The notes below the pieces were generated by a model. That model saw only the letters and a list, made by a program, of their open reading frames with translations. It did not search any database and was not told where the DNA came from. 64,000 nucleotides of DNA from a virus, in the IMG/VR virus record IMGVR_UViG_3300027902_000006, positions 62,001-126,000 of that record; one strand, written 5' to 3'. The translations under genes and the position numbers were made by a program. Position 1 is the stretch's first letter. The number at the start of each line of letters is the position of its first letter. Below, one piece after another: positions 29,941 to 39,082 of this stretch.

Positions 29941-32607
29941 CTAGTAGTTTTCAAGTAAAATTTTATCTAAACTTATTTTTTCTTTCGCTGCCCAAGGTTG
30001 GTCGATACCACTGAGTTCGTATTCAACGTCAAGGGGTACGTTCAACCACGGATGGGGTTTCTTAATAGCCGCTGTAGTAATATAGTGTGTTAGTTTCGAT
30101 ACATGCTGTAACTCAGAAGGAGCCACGCTAAACAAAATACAGTCGTGAATCTGTGCGATTATCCTTGACTTCCAATCCTCCTTCCTAGCTATTTTCATCA
30201 ACTCGATAAAACTCCAAAGTAGTAGATGAAATGCCGTTCCTTGGATAGCTGTATTAAGAATCTGATTTCTATCTAAGAACCCTTGTCTACGAAAACCATG
30301 CTTGAGTAGTACTTTTCCAGTTTCGTAGTACTTATTAACCCACTTCTCTTTCCATTGTGTGTAGACGGAGAACTTCTTCCAAAAGTGGTCCTCCTCTGCT
30401 CTAACATGAAGACTAAAATCATCTAGAGTGGATATACCCTTAGATTTCAAATGTGTGTGAATCGGCATTCCATCCTCTAAAGTTAGATCATCACTCCACT
30501 TCCATAAATTCTCAGCACATGGAGCATACCAACTTCCATAAAACTGAGCAAAAACAAAACCACCCTTGACTAAATTTCTAATCGGTTTGTTGATACGATC
30601 TTTTTGAAGTAAGAATATCCTCTCTGTCTGATCTCTGTGCATATCCGATGTAGGATCTTCACAGTAGTGAATAAGTTCTGGATCTTGTGTAAAGCAGGCA
30701 GCTACTCTGACTTCGTGCATACCGAAATCGACTTCGAGAAGTTGCTGACCCGGATGTGGGAATATCCCATTTCTGACCAACAACATCATGCGTTCGTTTC
30801 GTACGGGAATGTTTTGAAAGTTCGGGTTCTGGCTCGAAGAGCGATAACTTCTCACACTATCTAGATGAAAGAACGGATGAATTGTATCGTCGTAGATTTC
30901 TTTCATCAATCCACGTACGTAAGTAGATTCAGTTTTAGTGGAAGTTCGTAGAATAGTAATGTTCTTAAGAAATGTTCTCAGGCTTTTCTGGGATACTGTT
31001 TTAGCTAACTCATCAATATCGGCTTTATCTAGCGATGGATTCTTTTTTGCTGTATACTTGAGTGGTTTAACTCCTAACGTATTAAAAAGCAGTTTCTTGA
31101 GTTGATCTGGAGAGGTTGGATTAAGTTTAACACCGGTCTCCTTCTCCCAAAGTTTGGCATAATGGGAGTTCATTATATTCTCTTTAGCGACTTTGCACTC
31201 GTCTTCCATGCCTTTCTGAACTTCTGTGAAGTACGCCATTGAAGTTCGTATTCCAGTTATCTCTGAATCGAGGAACGCTAAAGATCCTTCGTGAAACAGA
31301 TTGTAAGCCCCTGTCAACCCTTTAATCTGCTTAAGTTCTTCCATCTGGTCTAGTGCTAACCTATGGGCGAACATTGCGTCTAATCCGTTGCGTAATAGGA
31401 GTTTATCTATAGGACATGCTTCAATATTGTTGAGGTCGTTAGAAGTTTCAGACTTCATAAATGGAGAAGTCTCATCTTTGAAACCCGCTATTCCATATCT
31501 CACGAACGTCTGAAAAGCTAGGCTCTTGATTCCGTGTCTATCGTCCAATACATGTGTAGCTAACTGAGAACACCATTTCCATCCCTTTATGGAGGTCTCC
31601 AAGATTTGTCGGGCCCACAACTCTTCAAATTTGAAGTTATGAGCCGTCTTCTTAATATCTAAGTTCTTTAGAATCATACGTAATAGGGGAACTATCTCTG
31701 GAAACATCGGAAAAGAAACTCCCTGTTCTGGATTCCACGAGAGTCCGACTGCGACTATCTTATGGCCCGTCTTATAGGGCTTTAAACCAGTAGTCTCCCA
31801 ATCCAACGTCAGAAGAGGAGGTTTATCTCGCAGAATCGTCTCTAGGACTTGTATCGCTTCTTCTGGACTGAAGATACATCTGATCTTATCTTCTTCTCGA
31901 GTCAGTTCTGGAAATGGCTTTAGAGAGTTACCAATCGCTACTTCCATTTTTTGTCGATAGATTTTCAACAGTTTCTTATTCGAACCATATTGAAAAAAAG
32001 ATGGATGATACTGAGGGATAACCCAACACTTTAAATCTCGGTCGGGAATACACCAATCTGCCCATCTAGATATGGCAGGCTGTTCCCCCCCTATCTCTAT
32101 ATCTAGAAGGTATGACTGAAGTGGAACTCTTCCAGTAAGAATAATAGCTTTCGGTCTACGATCCTTAATAAGCTGCCAAGTCTCTCCATGACACAAAGCG
32201 ATCTCTCTATCGGTCGGAGTTCTATTACTTCCCGTCTCTGAGATTGGTCGACAGCGCACGACATTGCACTTATAAAAGTCAGCATCTAAGTCGTATCCCA
32301 ACGGAGTTATAATCTCATCTCGGAATAACTGACCGGCCTGACCGCAAAGTTGATACCCTAATTTATCTTCCGTTGACCCAGCCGCTTCCGCGAGGAAAAG
32401 TATTCCTGTTCGTCCCTCTCCTGTAACCCCCATCTTAGGGGAACGACAGGTTTTATACAAGCCACATTCTTCACATGGAGGCAACGTTTCCTTAACAACT
32501 TTAGCTCTACGCACCGTTGGAGTAGAGGAAGAAGACATCTTACTAACAGTTCGCTTGACTTTTAGTTTAGTCTCTTCCTCATAGTCAAAAAACTTTCTAA
32601 TAGTCAC
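29941..32607 (-). CDS. Family A DNA polymerase with N-terminal uracil-DNA-glycosylase-like domain
   Basis: Three parts: residues ~35-215 a family 4-type UDG domain with Cys ligands (CEECGLYKTC, FYKCNVVRCRP), the exonuclease (LLTLDWETTGLKPYKTGHKI) and the polymerase: motif A LLEVDFGMHEVRVAACF, motif B RNLVKGGFVFAQFYGSWY and motif C IIAQIHDCILFSV. The same fusion occurs in SPO1-type phage polymerases. It replicates the phage genome with the nearby clamp and loader. 888 residues. It stops at TAG with TAA three codons on. Confidence 0.93.
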   Translation of the reverse strand: MTIRKFFDYEEETKLKVKRTVSKMSSSSTPTVRRAKVVKETLPPCEECGLYKTCRSPKMGVTGEGRTGILFLAEAAGSTEDKLGYQLCGQAGQLFRDEIITPLGYDLDADFYKCNVVRCRPISETGSNRTPTDREIALCHGETWQLIKDRRPKAIILTGRVPLQSYLLDIEIGGEQPAISRWADWCIPDRDLKCWVIPQYHPSFFQYGSNKKLLKIYRQKMEVAIGNSLKPFPELTREEDKIRCIFSPEEAIQVLETILRDKPPLLTLDWETTGLKPYKTGHKIVAVGLSWNPEQGVSFPMFPEIVPLLRMILKNLDIKKTAHNFKFEELWARQILETSIKGWKWCSQLATHVLDDRHGIKSLAFQTFVRYGIAGFKDETSPFMKSETSNDLNNIEACPIDKLLLRNGLDAMFAHRLALDQMEELKQIKGLTGAYNLFHEGSLAFLDSEITGIRTSMAYFTEVQKGMEDECKVAKENIMNSHYAKLWEKETGVKLNPTSPDQLKKLLFNTLGVKPLKYTAKKNPSLDKADIDELAKTVSQKSLRTFLKNITILRTSTKTESTYVRGLMKEIYDDTIHPFFHLDSVRSYRSSSQNPNFQNIPVRNERMMLLVRNGIFPHPGQQLLEVDFGMHEVRVAACFTQDPELIHYCEDPTSDMHRDQTERIFLLQKDRINKPIRNLVKGGFVFAQFYGSWYAPCAENLWKWSDDLTLEDGMPIHTHLKSKGISTLDDFSLHVRAEEDHFWKKFSVYTQWKEKWVNKYYETGKVLLKHGFRRQGFLDRNQILNTAIQGTAFHLLLWSFIELMKIARKEDWKSRIIAQIHDCILFSVAPSELQHVSKLTHYITTAAIKKPHPWLNVPLDVEYELSGIDQPWAAKEKISLDKILLENY

Positions 32608-33143
32608 TGATTAGCCTCGAAAAATGCCTTTGCAAAACTTGGGGGCGTGATACTTCTCTCCTCTTTTTGCCATCCAAAGAGTCGAATATGAATCTTACTA
32701 CCCTCTGTCGGTTCGACAATGTTTTGCTTAGGAATATTAAAGTTTCCCCATAGACACGTTTTCTTTGTATATGGGTCTCCGTAGTGAAATGGATGGAAAT
32801 AGAGTGTGGGTTTTCCTAGATAATGGACCAACCGTCCTACGGGGTTCTCCAACGCCCAAAAAATGGGTTGGGAAATCATAATAACTCTTAGGCAGGCGTC
32901 TACTACTGAGAGACCCTCTAGAAGAGCTTGGGTTCCTTTTTCTTTCCACCAACGGGCTCCGCTTCCGGCAAGGTGACAGCAAGGAGGCGCAGCCAAAACT
33001 CCGTAAACTTCTTTTGGTGGAAAGAACAATCGAATATCGTTCTCGGGCAAAGTTATCAAACGTACGTCGTATCCTGCCTCTCTATAGGGAGTAGACCATG
33101 CACCAGTTCCTCCACAGAGATCTAAGATTATTTTAGACATCAA
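32604..33143 (-). CDS. DNA cytosine-methyltransferase-like protein (short)
   Basis: A SAM loop DLCGGTGAWSTPYREAGYDV, PPC motif in AAPPCCHLAGSGARWW and ENPVGRL fit the motif I, IV and VI order of C5-cytosine methyltransferases. At 179 residues it lacks a full target-recognition domain. It may modify DNA or a nucleotide in another way. It overlaps both the polymerase and the clamp genes by a few bases. Confidence 0.65.
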   Translation of the reverse strand: MMSKIILDLCGGTGAWSTPYREAGYDVRLITLPENDIRLFFPPKEVYGVLAAPPCCHLAGSGARWWKEKGTQALLEGLSVVDACLRVIMISQPIFWALENPVGRLVHYLGKPTLYFHPFHYGDPYTKKTCLWGNFNIPKQNIVEPTEGSKIHIRLFGWQKEERSITPPSFAKAFFEANQ

Positions 33144-34128
33144 TCAAGACCATAACGTGTTTAAAGTTCGGACCTGTAAACACACATCTGTCCTTTCCGA
33201 CAACCACGTCATGAGTAAAGTTTAGAATCTGTTCTAAGTAAAACGGATTAATAAAGATTTTAAACTCCGGACCTGTGTAGTCCACATCTAGTTCTTCCTC
33301 TACCCAACCTAACTCCTTTTGCCCTCGACAAGTTATCTTGCCAGTAGAAAAGACTAACTCAACTTTAGTCTCAAACGAAACTTCAGTAACGGTCATTATA
33401 CGACAACGTGCTAGTGCTTCTGTCATATCTGGAAGAGTGATTGTCGGGCCATCTACCATCGTATAACTCGCTATCTTTTCTTCGTCAAAAAACTCTTCTT
33501 CCATCTTCCGCACACTAAAAACCAAGCCTCCTGCCTTAAAATGAACCCAATTCTCATCAACAAGAAGATGCGTAGGATCGTACTTTTTAAGTTTTGACAG
33601 ACAAAACCCAGGCAGGAGAAAATCAAATGGACTAGGCTCTTGCAATATAATGTGAGTTACTCTATAGCCGTCTGAGCTTATTACAGAACGATCCTTAACA
33701 TGAACGCATGTAAACTTAGGACGTGTCATATTTTTACTCACGGAGAATTCTGACATCTTAATGGCAGAGAACAGATCGGGTGAAAAAGATTGCCACTCAC
33801 CTGAGACGCTAACCGGAGGATATGAAACCTCCAATATGGAAATTCCTGCTCTTACTTTTCCACAAGTCAAGCGGAACTCAGTTCCCTCTGTAAAGATTGT
33901 CACATCTTCACTAGGTAGTTTGGCAAGAATCTTTGTGAGTTCCTCTGCTCGCACTCCTCCGTCAACTCCCGACTCAAACGGAATGGAAACAAAGATTCCA
34001 TCATCAAATGTGACAATGTGATCGTTATGAAAGCGGAAACAGACATTCTGTTCAATGATATCTTTCTGTGCTAGTCCGGGTGAAAGTTTATTCAGTGTCT
34101 CTATCAGAGTCGATCTTTTTACATTCAT
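33133..34128 (-). CDS. DNA sliding clamp (beta clamp, DnaN-like)
   Basis: About 331 residues with the repeated alpha/beta pattern of a DnaN-type clamp: KILAKLPSEDVTIFTEG, SDGYRVTHIILQ (the conserved TDGxRL-like site) and FKIFINPFYLEQILNF (near-C-terminal). It would hold the polymerase on DNA. Its ribosome site is formed by the codons of the C-terminal tag of the preceding gene. Confidence 0.78.
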   Translation of the reverse strand: MNVKRSTLIETLNKLSPGLAQKDIIEQNVCFRFHNDHIVTFDDGIFVSIPFESGVDGGVRAEELTKILAKLPSEDVTIFTEGTEFRLTCGKVRAGISILEVSYPPVSVSGEWQSFSPDLFSAIKMSEFSVSKNMTRPKFTCVHVKDRSVISSDGYRVTHIILQEPSPFDFLLPGFCLSKLKKYDPTHLLVDENWVHFKAGGLVFSVRKMEEEFFDEEKIASYTMVDGPTITLPDMTEALARCRIMTVTEVSFETKVELVFSTGKITCRGQKELGWVEEELDVDYTGPEFKIFINPFYLEQILNFTHDVVVGKDRCVFTGPNFKHVMVLIDV

Positions 34129-34507
34129 CTGGAGTCTTTCTCCTCATTGTGATTTTAACTTTCGTTTTAGGTTCTAGTTCTATACTCCAATTGTAGTTAG
34201 AGTACCAATTCCCCCCCGTAGACCGCTCTACGGGTTGGTATGGTAAATGTGTTTCGTACATTCGAAATGTTGAAACCGGATCTGGAATCGGGGAGTAGGC
34301 CGATGGTAGTACCAGAGGTTCAGACGAACTCCCCGGCACTCCCCACGAATAGATACTAGTAGGGAATTCACGCCTAGACCAAGGAAATTCGTCAAAGGTA
34401 AGTTCAGATTCTTCTACAGTTCGGACTTCAGACGTTTCTTCGGTAGAAAAGAACTTACATGCTTTAGTTTTTCCTTTCTTCACCGCCCTCTTTTTACGTC
34501 GACGCAT
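34088..34507 (-). CDS. Hypothetical protein with the KITMRRK tag
   Basis: A basic start (RRRKKRAVKKGKTKAC), a Ser/Pro-rich middle and the peptide KVKITMRRK at about residues 115-125, followed by 15 acidic residues. The middle is likely disordered. It is coupled between the clamp loader and the clamp. The tag is shared with about 14 other proteins in this window. No family recognised. Confidence 0.6.
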   Translation of the reverse strand: MRRRKKRAVKKGKTKACKFFSTEETSEVRTVEESELTFDEFPWSRREFPTSIYSWGVPGSSSEPLVLPSAYSPIPDPVSTFRMYETHLPYQPVERSTGGNWYSNYNWSIELEPKTKVKITMRRKTPDECKKIDSDRDTE

Positions 34508-35426
34508 GATGAGTTACTCCTTGGTAACAAGCAAGTGTCAGACCAACTTCTTTAGTATGAAAGAATGGTTCCGAGAAGCACTCAATTAAGATTGCCGCTT
34601 GTCGATTAGGATGTTCCAACAACACGGCCTGACAATAGCGTAGTACAGCCCACCTAATCGCTTCTGGGTCTTTTTCTTTAAGACGAGTGAGAATAGATGC
34701 TACATCTTTCCAATCTGCCTTGTCCAAAAGAGCTTTGAGTAATTCTCTTACTGTAGATTCTTGGGAAGAACTCTCGATGGCTTCAAGCAACGCTCTTTCA
34801 TCGAGAATGTCTACTACTTTATCCAAGATCACTAATGCTTCACGAGGTATCCCGTGACAGACGTCTTCCCTACTGATTTGTTCTATAGCCTTCTTGGGGA
34901 AATCAGACACGCTAGCTGCTTCCAGTACGCTATTGAGTAGTCTGCGTATTTCTCCGGCCTTTAGAGGCTTAACTTCGAACCGTCTACACCGGGACAAGAC
35001 TGTCCCAGGAAGTTTGTCTGGATTCGTAGTACATAGAATGAATACGACATGCTTAGGAGTAAATTCTAGAGCATCTAGGAGACAGTCCCAAAAGTCACCC
35101 GTGGCTCGTTGGCACTCATTGAGTAGATAGATTTTGATGGGACCACCCATCGGTCTAAGTCGCATGTTACTATCAAGTTCTCTAGCTTGGTCTATCCCCC
35201 GTGTATTGGAGATATTCAAGTGGTGGAAGTCTATTTCGGCACAACCCATCATGTCCTTAACGATGTATGCCAAGGTTGTCTTCCCACAACCCCTTGTTCC
35301 AGAGAAAAGCAAAACTCTAGGTGGGTCTTCTGATGTTAGATTAAGTTGCAGAATCTCTTTTAAAGAGTCGTTTCCGAAAAACTCTCTGAGCGTCTTGGGT
35401 CTAAAGTCGATATGAAGTGGACTCAT
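34494..35426 (-). CDS. Clamp loader AAA+ ATPase (gp44/RfcS-like)
   Basis: Walker A VLLFSGTRGCGKTTLAYIV, Walker B region IKIYLLNECQRATGDFWDCL (Asn for the usual Asp) and the arginine-finger SRC motif in VLSRCRRFEV are all seen. It loads the sliding clamp at primer ends. The C-terminal helical collar has LEAIESSSQESTVRELLKAL. No small subunit was recognised nearby. Confidence 0.88.
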   Translation of the reverse strand: MSPLHIDFRPKTLREFFGNDSLKEILQLNLTSEDPPRVLLFSGTRGCGKTTLAYIVKDMMGCAEIDFHHLNISNTRGIDQARELDSNMRLRPMGGPIKIYLLNECQRATGDFWDCLLDALEFTPKHVVFILCTTNPDKLPGTVLSRCRRFEVKPLKAGEIRRLLNSVLEAASVSDFPKKAIEQISREDVCHGIPREALVILDKVVDILDERALLEAIESSSQESTVRELLKALLDKADWKDVASILTRLKEKDPEAIRWAVLRYCQAVLLEHPNRQAAILIECFSEPFFHTKEVGLTLACYQGVTHHAST

Positions 35427-35427
35427 T

Positions 35428-35583
35428 CTACTTCTCCATCATAACTTCTGGTAAATCATCCCGTCCGTAAGACTTGTAGCGCTGCGACCTAGCTCGATGT
35501 AGACAGTTCTCACAGAATTTAGTAAAGGTGGTTTTGGGTTCGTGACACCGAGCACACAAATTCTCATTTTGCTTTTTTGGCAT
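35428..35583 (-). CDS. Zinc-ribbon protein, 51 aa
   Basis: CARC and CENC form a ribbon, followed by basic residues (LHRARSQRYKSYGR). AAGGAG before the ATG. A longer frame exists but lacks a ribosome site. Confidence 0.55.
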   Translation of the reverse strand: MPKKQNENLCARCHEPKTTFTKFCENCLHRARSQRYKSYGRDDLPEVMMEK

Positions 35584-35761
35584 CTCTTGTACTCCTTGGA
35601 TGTTCCTTATTAGTACCATTGGCAAAATATTCCAATAGCCTTTCGTCTGTTTCGTTCTGTAAAAAGAAGTAGGACAGCAATCTGAACGGATATTGCGCTT
35701 CAGTTAACACATCACCTTGTGAATCCTCCTCTAACCAAGTGGCTGTGTAGATCTTTGTCAT
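35564..35761 (-). CDS. Hypothetical protein, about 65 aa
   Basis: ATG with AAGGGGG upstream; sequence MTKIYTATWLEEDSQGDVLT, then a helix LLSYFFLQNETDERLLEYFA. It overlaps the zinc-ribbon gene by 20 bases. No family recognised. Confidence 0.55.
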   Translation of the reverse strand: MTKIYTATWLEEDSQGDVLTEAQYPFRLLSYFFLQNETDERLLEYFANGTNKEHPRSTRDAKKAK

Positions 35762-35805
35762 TTGCAACGCCCCCTTAAGTCCGAATAGCTATAACCAAGA
35801 CTTCT

Positions 35806-35994
35806 CTATCTACACATCGCAGGTAGATAATGGTAACTGTTGAGTTCTTCAAAGGCTATACCGTGGGCCATAAGAAAGATTTTAGCTTCCATCTCAGTGT
35901 TAAACACAAGGTAGTCAGAACTGTCGTCCTCCATCAGATACTCAAACGGATTCAAACAGACGCCCTCTTGGAACCTAGCCACAATGACTTCCAT
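35806..35994 (-). CDS. Hypothetical protein, 62 aa
   Basis: ATG with GGGAGG upstream; the product (MEVIVARFQEGVCLNPFEYL, then a helix MEAKIFLMAHGI) is compact alpha/beta. It follows the DNA methyltransferase-like gene. No family recognised. Confidence 0.5.
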   Translation of the reverse strand: MEVIVARFQEGVCLNPFEYLMEDDSSDYLVFNTEMEAKIFLMAHGIAFEELNSYHYLPAMCR

Positions 35995-36005
35995 ACATAC
36001 CTCCC

Positions 36006-36590
36006 TCAAGGTTTATGTTTTCGAAACACAATGAAATATGAATGAAACTTACGCGCATGTACTTGTTTCAGTTGCTTGGGGTGTATCATCCTATGTTTTG
36101 CCAACAAAATGAACAAATCTACAGGTACGAATCCGATTTTACGTGCCCTGTTAAAAATCTCTACATGTGTAAAATTATTCTTCCCGCTTAGGACACCGTC
36201 TTGACACTTAAAGACTAGCCAACCAGAAGAAATAAGAACTCTATAGATCTCGATCATTGCTTGCTCATAAAAGTCCCAGAGGTCTTCTATAGTTCCGATT
36301 AACTCTCCAAATTGTTTCTTTAAAGTTGCACCGGGACCCGTTCTGGCCATGAAAGGTGGATCGTAGATTATGGAACTCAAACTACTATCCTTAAAGGGTA
36401 GATTTCTTACATCGGCAGGAATTACATCTGGAAATCTCGGAGACAAATCTAACTTGTACTTAGGTTGTGGAATTTGCTTATAGAAGTTCCCTCCACCATA
36501 AGTTACATCACATTCCACTGGACCAGTGTGAAGATCGGAAATCCAACGCAAAATGTCGTGTTGAGAATATGAAATAGATGGGATAATCAT
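36006..36590 (-). CDS. DNA methyltransferase-like protein with DPPF motif
   Basis: The catalytic motif IIYDPPFMARTGPG and the later strand SGWLVFKCQDGV match beta-class N6/N4 DNA methyltransferases of about this size. A preceding SAM loop is less clear (ECDVTYGGGNFYKQ). It follows the DpdA-like gene, so it may belong to the same DNA-modification set. Confidence 0.6.
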   Translation of the reverse strand: MIIPSISYSQHDILRWISDLHTGPVECDVTYGGGNFYKQIPQPKYKLDLSPRFPDVIPADVRNLPFKDSSLSSIIYDPPFMARTGPGATLKKQFGELIGTIEDLWDFYEQAMIEIYRVLISSGWLVFKCQDGVLSGKNNFTHVEIFNRARKIGFVPVDLFILLAKHRMIHPKQLKQVHARKFHSYFIVFRKHKP

Positions 36591-37414
36591 TCAATTTCCA
36601 ATGGTGTGGCTGTGCGTCGAAACGGCCTAGGCCAAGGCAGTTGTTCTGCTAGTCCTACCATAAATCTAACATTCACGAAGTCCCTCCGTCTATACTCAGA
36701 CTGTAACTCTTCCATAGAAACACTTAGAGTTTCTAGATACGAGAGAACTTCCTGTTGTTCGGCTTTTTCAAGAGTTGTAAAGTGTTTTCCTACATTATCT
36801 AATGAGGGAGAACGATCAGAAACAACAATTTTATGTGGAGAAGTTACAAAGTCGTACTTTCCCCCAATCTTCTTAGGAATCCAGACAGTACCATACCTAC
36901 TTGTGTGAACCCAAGCCGTACTATCGACACTTGCCCAAGGAAAACGAGTCATGAGCATATGACTTGTAACAGCAAAACCGTGGAATTTAACAATGGGCAT
37001 TCCTTTTGGATCTGTTACATACTTCATACAGAGATGAAGCCATTCATACTTCTCTTTTGTAGTTCTATCATTGGCAGGGCTTAGACCGATGTACGGCATT
37101 TCTGCTATCATACGTTCTAGCCAGTAGAACTCCTCGCCTTGATGAAATACGTGGATAAGTTTTTCGACTGGGATGCCCCTACCTCGCATATAAAGATAGT
37201 TTTCCCATCCCTGTCTTGCACTTTCTTCTCGTACTTCCTGTGATAGTTGTTTCTGCCCAAACTTTCCTGGGATAACGTCTACACTGACAACATAATTAAC
37301 CTTATCAAGCCACTTTAAACAGAAATTAGTATAGGCTTCTATGTCTATCGTTGTTTGTTTCGTCCACGCACTAAAAGCCCCGGAGTCTAAAATGATATCA
37401 AGTTTCATTGTCAC
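36587..37414 (-). CDS. dpdA: DpdA-like 7-deazaguanine DNA transglycosylase
   Basis: The TGT-fold protein opens MKLDIILDSGAFSAWTKQ: DSGAFS is the DpdA form of the TGT DSGGF motif, with the general-base Asp at residue 10. A likely nucleophile is D164 in ASVDSTAWVHTSRYG. Between them lie strands YVVSVDVIPG and MPYIGLSPAND. DpdA exchanges guanine in DNA for a 7-deazaguanine base. The preQ pathway genes lie just upstream. Confidence 0.8.
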   Translation of the reverse strand: MTMKLDIILDSGAFSAWTKQTTIDIEAYTNFCLKWLDKVNYVVSVDVIPGKFGQKQLSQEVREESARQGWENYLYMRGRGIPVEKLIHVFHQGEEFYWLERMIAEMPYIGLSPANDRTTKEKYEWLHLCMKYVTDPKGMPIVKFHGFAVTSHMLMTRFPWASVDSTAWVHTSRYGTVWIPKKIGGKYDFVTSPHKIVVSDRSPSLDNVGKHFTTLEKAEQQEVLSYLETLSVSMEELQSEYRRRDFVNVRFMVGLAEQLPWPRPFRRTATPLEIE

Positions 37415-38080
37415 CTACAGAATCAGACGAGGAACGTCTCGTCTACGGAAGTAGTCCCTTGCTCCATCCTTAACCTGTGATTTAACATAGGATGCACGAT
37501 GTTTAACTCCCGTGTTATCCATGTATCTGTTCAGGTATTCAAACTTCCACATGACATCGTCCATAAAATGTTCTATATCCTGATAGGGTCGAAACACAAC
37601 AGGACAACCCAATAACCAGTTACGCCCAAAGTGTGTTTTTGTTAAGAGAACGGTATCCGTTCTCTTATCCCTTCGAAACTGAATTAGTGGAAACATACAG
37701 GTAATGGGATTGTTCCGATGTATTTTACAACCTTTTATACTAAATGGGCAAGGCTTCCCCTCAAACGCATTGACAAAATATGAGATAGAGTTTCCATTAA
37801 AAATGAGGTCTAACGATTCTCCTGTCATTTCAGGACAGGCCAACTCTTTTTGTGTGAAGTTCCAAAATCCAGAACAACAAGAACAACCAAGATGTTCAAG
37901 ACAAGAATAGTACCGTTCGAACAGCAATGGACTTATTTTAAAATTACTCACAGGTACTAATGAGAAGTTCTTATCTTTACATCGTACTTCGACAGGTTCT
38001 AAGATCATGGCTTCGATATAAGACAGTTCTTTTTTAAGACTTGTAACAAAGTTATGTGAAGTCTTCTTACAAAAAGCCAT
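37415..38080 (-). CDS. YkgJ-like cysteine-cluster protein in the deazaguanine operon
   Basis: A row of Cys residues typical of the YkgJ/UPF0153 group is seen: CLEHLGCSCCSGFWNFTQ, then GKPCPFSIKGCKIHRNNP and TCMFPLI. These proteins probably bind an iron-sulfur cluster or zinc. It has basic tail residues (YFRRRDVPR). It is placed between QueF and DpdA, so a role in the base-exchange step is plausible but unproven. Confidence 0.62.
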   Translation of the reverse strand: MAFCKKTSHNFVTSLKKELSYIEAMILEPVEVRCKDKNFSLVPVSNFKISPLLFERYYSCLEHLGCSCCSGFWNFTQKELACPEMTGESLDLIFNGNSISYFVNAFEGKPCPFSIKGCKIHRNNPITCMFPLIQFRRDKRTDTVLLTKTHFGRNWLLGCPVVFRPYQDIEHFMDDVMWKFEYLNRYMDNTGVKHRASYVKSQVKDGARDYFRRRDVPRLIL

Positions 38081-38085
38081 TTGTC

Positions 38086-38496
38086 TTAACTCTTCTTGTA
38101 TGATGCTGTGACAGCTAGGGCAATACCCCCACGGATGTTAAAGTCTCCGATGACAGTCATCTCTCTTGGAGAACAGACGGCTACTAAATCATCGAGGATT
38201 TTGTTAACAATTGTCTCCATGAAAGAACCATGATTTCTAAACGCAAATAGGTACAACTTTAGGCTTTTCGTTTCGACGCACAACAAATCTGGAATGTAGC
38301 TTATTGTAATAATTGCGAAGTCTGGTTGTTTCGTACGAGGGCAAAGACTTGTCATCTCATTACAAATTAGCTCAACACTAAAATTCCGATCTGTATTTTG
38401 ATTCGGAAATGTTTCTAACATCTCTTTTGTTGGATTATCATATGTGTAAACTGTCTCTTTCGAGCCTAATTGCTTAAGGTGATCTACTTTATCCAT
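38086..38496 (-). CDS. queF: QueF-like NADPH-dependent preQ0 reductase
   Basis: The type I QueF core is intact: ICNEMTSLCPRTKQPDFAII holds the active-site Cys52 and Asp59 with the family spacing, followed by CVETKSLKLYLFAFRNHG. QueF reduces preQ0 to preQ1 (7-aminomethyl-7-deazaguanine). Its presence suggests that the base put into DNA is preQ1 or a preQ1 derivative. 136 residues, slightly short of cellular QueF. Confidence 0.88.
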   Translation of the reverse strand: MDKVDHLKQLGSKETVYTYDNPTKEMLETFPNQNTDRNFSVELICNEMTSLCPRTKQPDFAIITISYIPDLLCVETKSLKLYLFAFRNHGSFMETIVNKILDDLVAVCSPREMTVIGDFNIRGGIALAVTASYKKS

Positions 38497-39049
38497 TGTA
38501 TTCTCTCTCCACTATGTCTAAAAATTCCGCTCTTGCGGCTACATCTTCCATAAATATTCCGCGAACTGTTTGTGTTACCATCTTAACTCCTGCTACTTTA
38601 ACTCCGCGACAAGCTTCACATAAATGTGAGGCCGACATGATAACCATACATCCCTTGGGTTTAACTTCTTCCATGAAAGAATCAGCTAACTGCTCCGTAA
38701 GTTCTTCCTGAATCGACAGCTTTGCAGTGGTGTGTTGTATAAATCTGATTATCTTAGATGCCCCTACGACCCGACAATCTGGAATATAGCCAAAGTGTAC
38801 CACACCACTGAAGTTTAGCATATGATGTTCACAATAGCTATTGAAAGGGATTCCGATTCTTGCTACAATTCCACCGTAGCAAGAACCGAAATCTTTTAAC
38901 GAAAAGTCAAAAGGTTGATACCCTCTGAACATTTCCTCATAGGCTTTGGCTACCCTGAACGGAGTTTCTTTCAAGCCCTCACGCTCAGGATCTTCACCTA
39001 TGGCGGTTAAGAGTTGTCTTATTAGGTTCTCTATGTTTTCTTTGTTCAT
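38489..39049 (-). CDS. folE: GTP cyclohydrolase I
   Basis: Zinc-dependent GCH-I: IPFNSYCEHHMLNFSG with the CEHH zinc site, VVGASKIIRFI, then QLADSFMEEVKPKGCMVIMS and HLCEACRGVK (third Cys). It converts GTP to dihydroneopterin triphosphate, the first step of preQ0 synthesis. 186 residues, full length. Confidence 0.93.
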   Translation of the reverse strand: MNKENIENLIRQLLTAIGEDPEREGLKETPFRVAKAYEEMFRGYQPFDFSLKDFGSCYGGIVARIGIPFNSYCEHHMLNFSGVVHFGYIPDCRVVGASKIIRFIQHTTAKLSIQEELTEQLADSFMEEVKPKGCMVIMSASHLCEACRGVKVAGVKMVTQTVRGIFMEDVAARAEFLDIVEREYNG

Positions 39050-39082
39050 ACCTTACCTGTTATGAAATTGAGGGTTAATCAA

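Noticed and set aside
29941-29943. UAG fully reassigned to an amino acid in this region
   Set aside because: DNA polymerase, ThyX, HAD and other genes end at TAG in the right place, several with a second stop within a few codons, so TAG still works as a stop here.
34494-35426. Large plus-strand frames inside the clamp loader and other long genes
   Set aside because: They are mirror frames of strong minus-strand genes and show no domains or ribosome sites.
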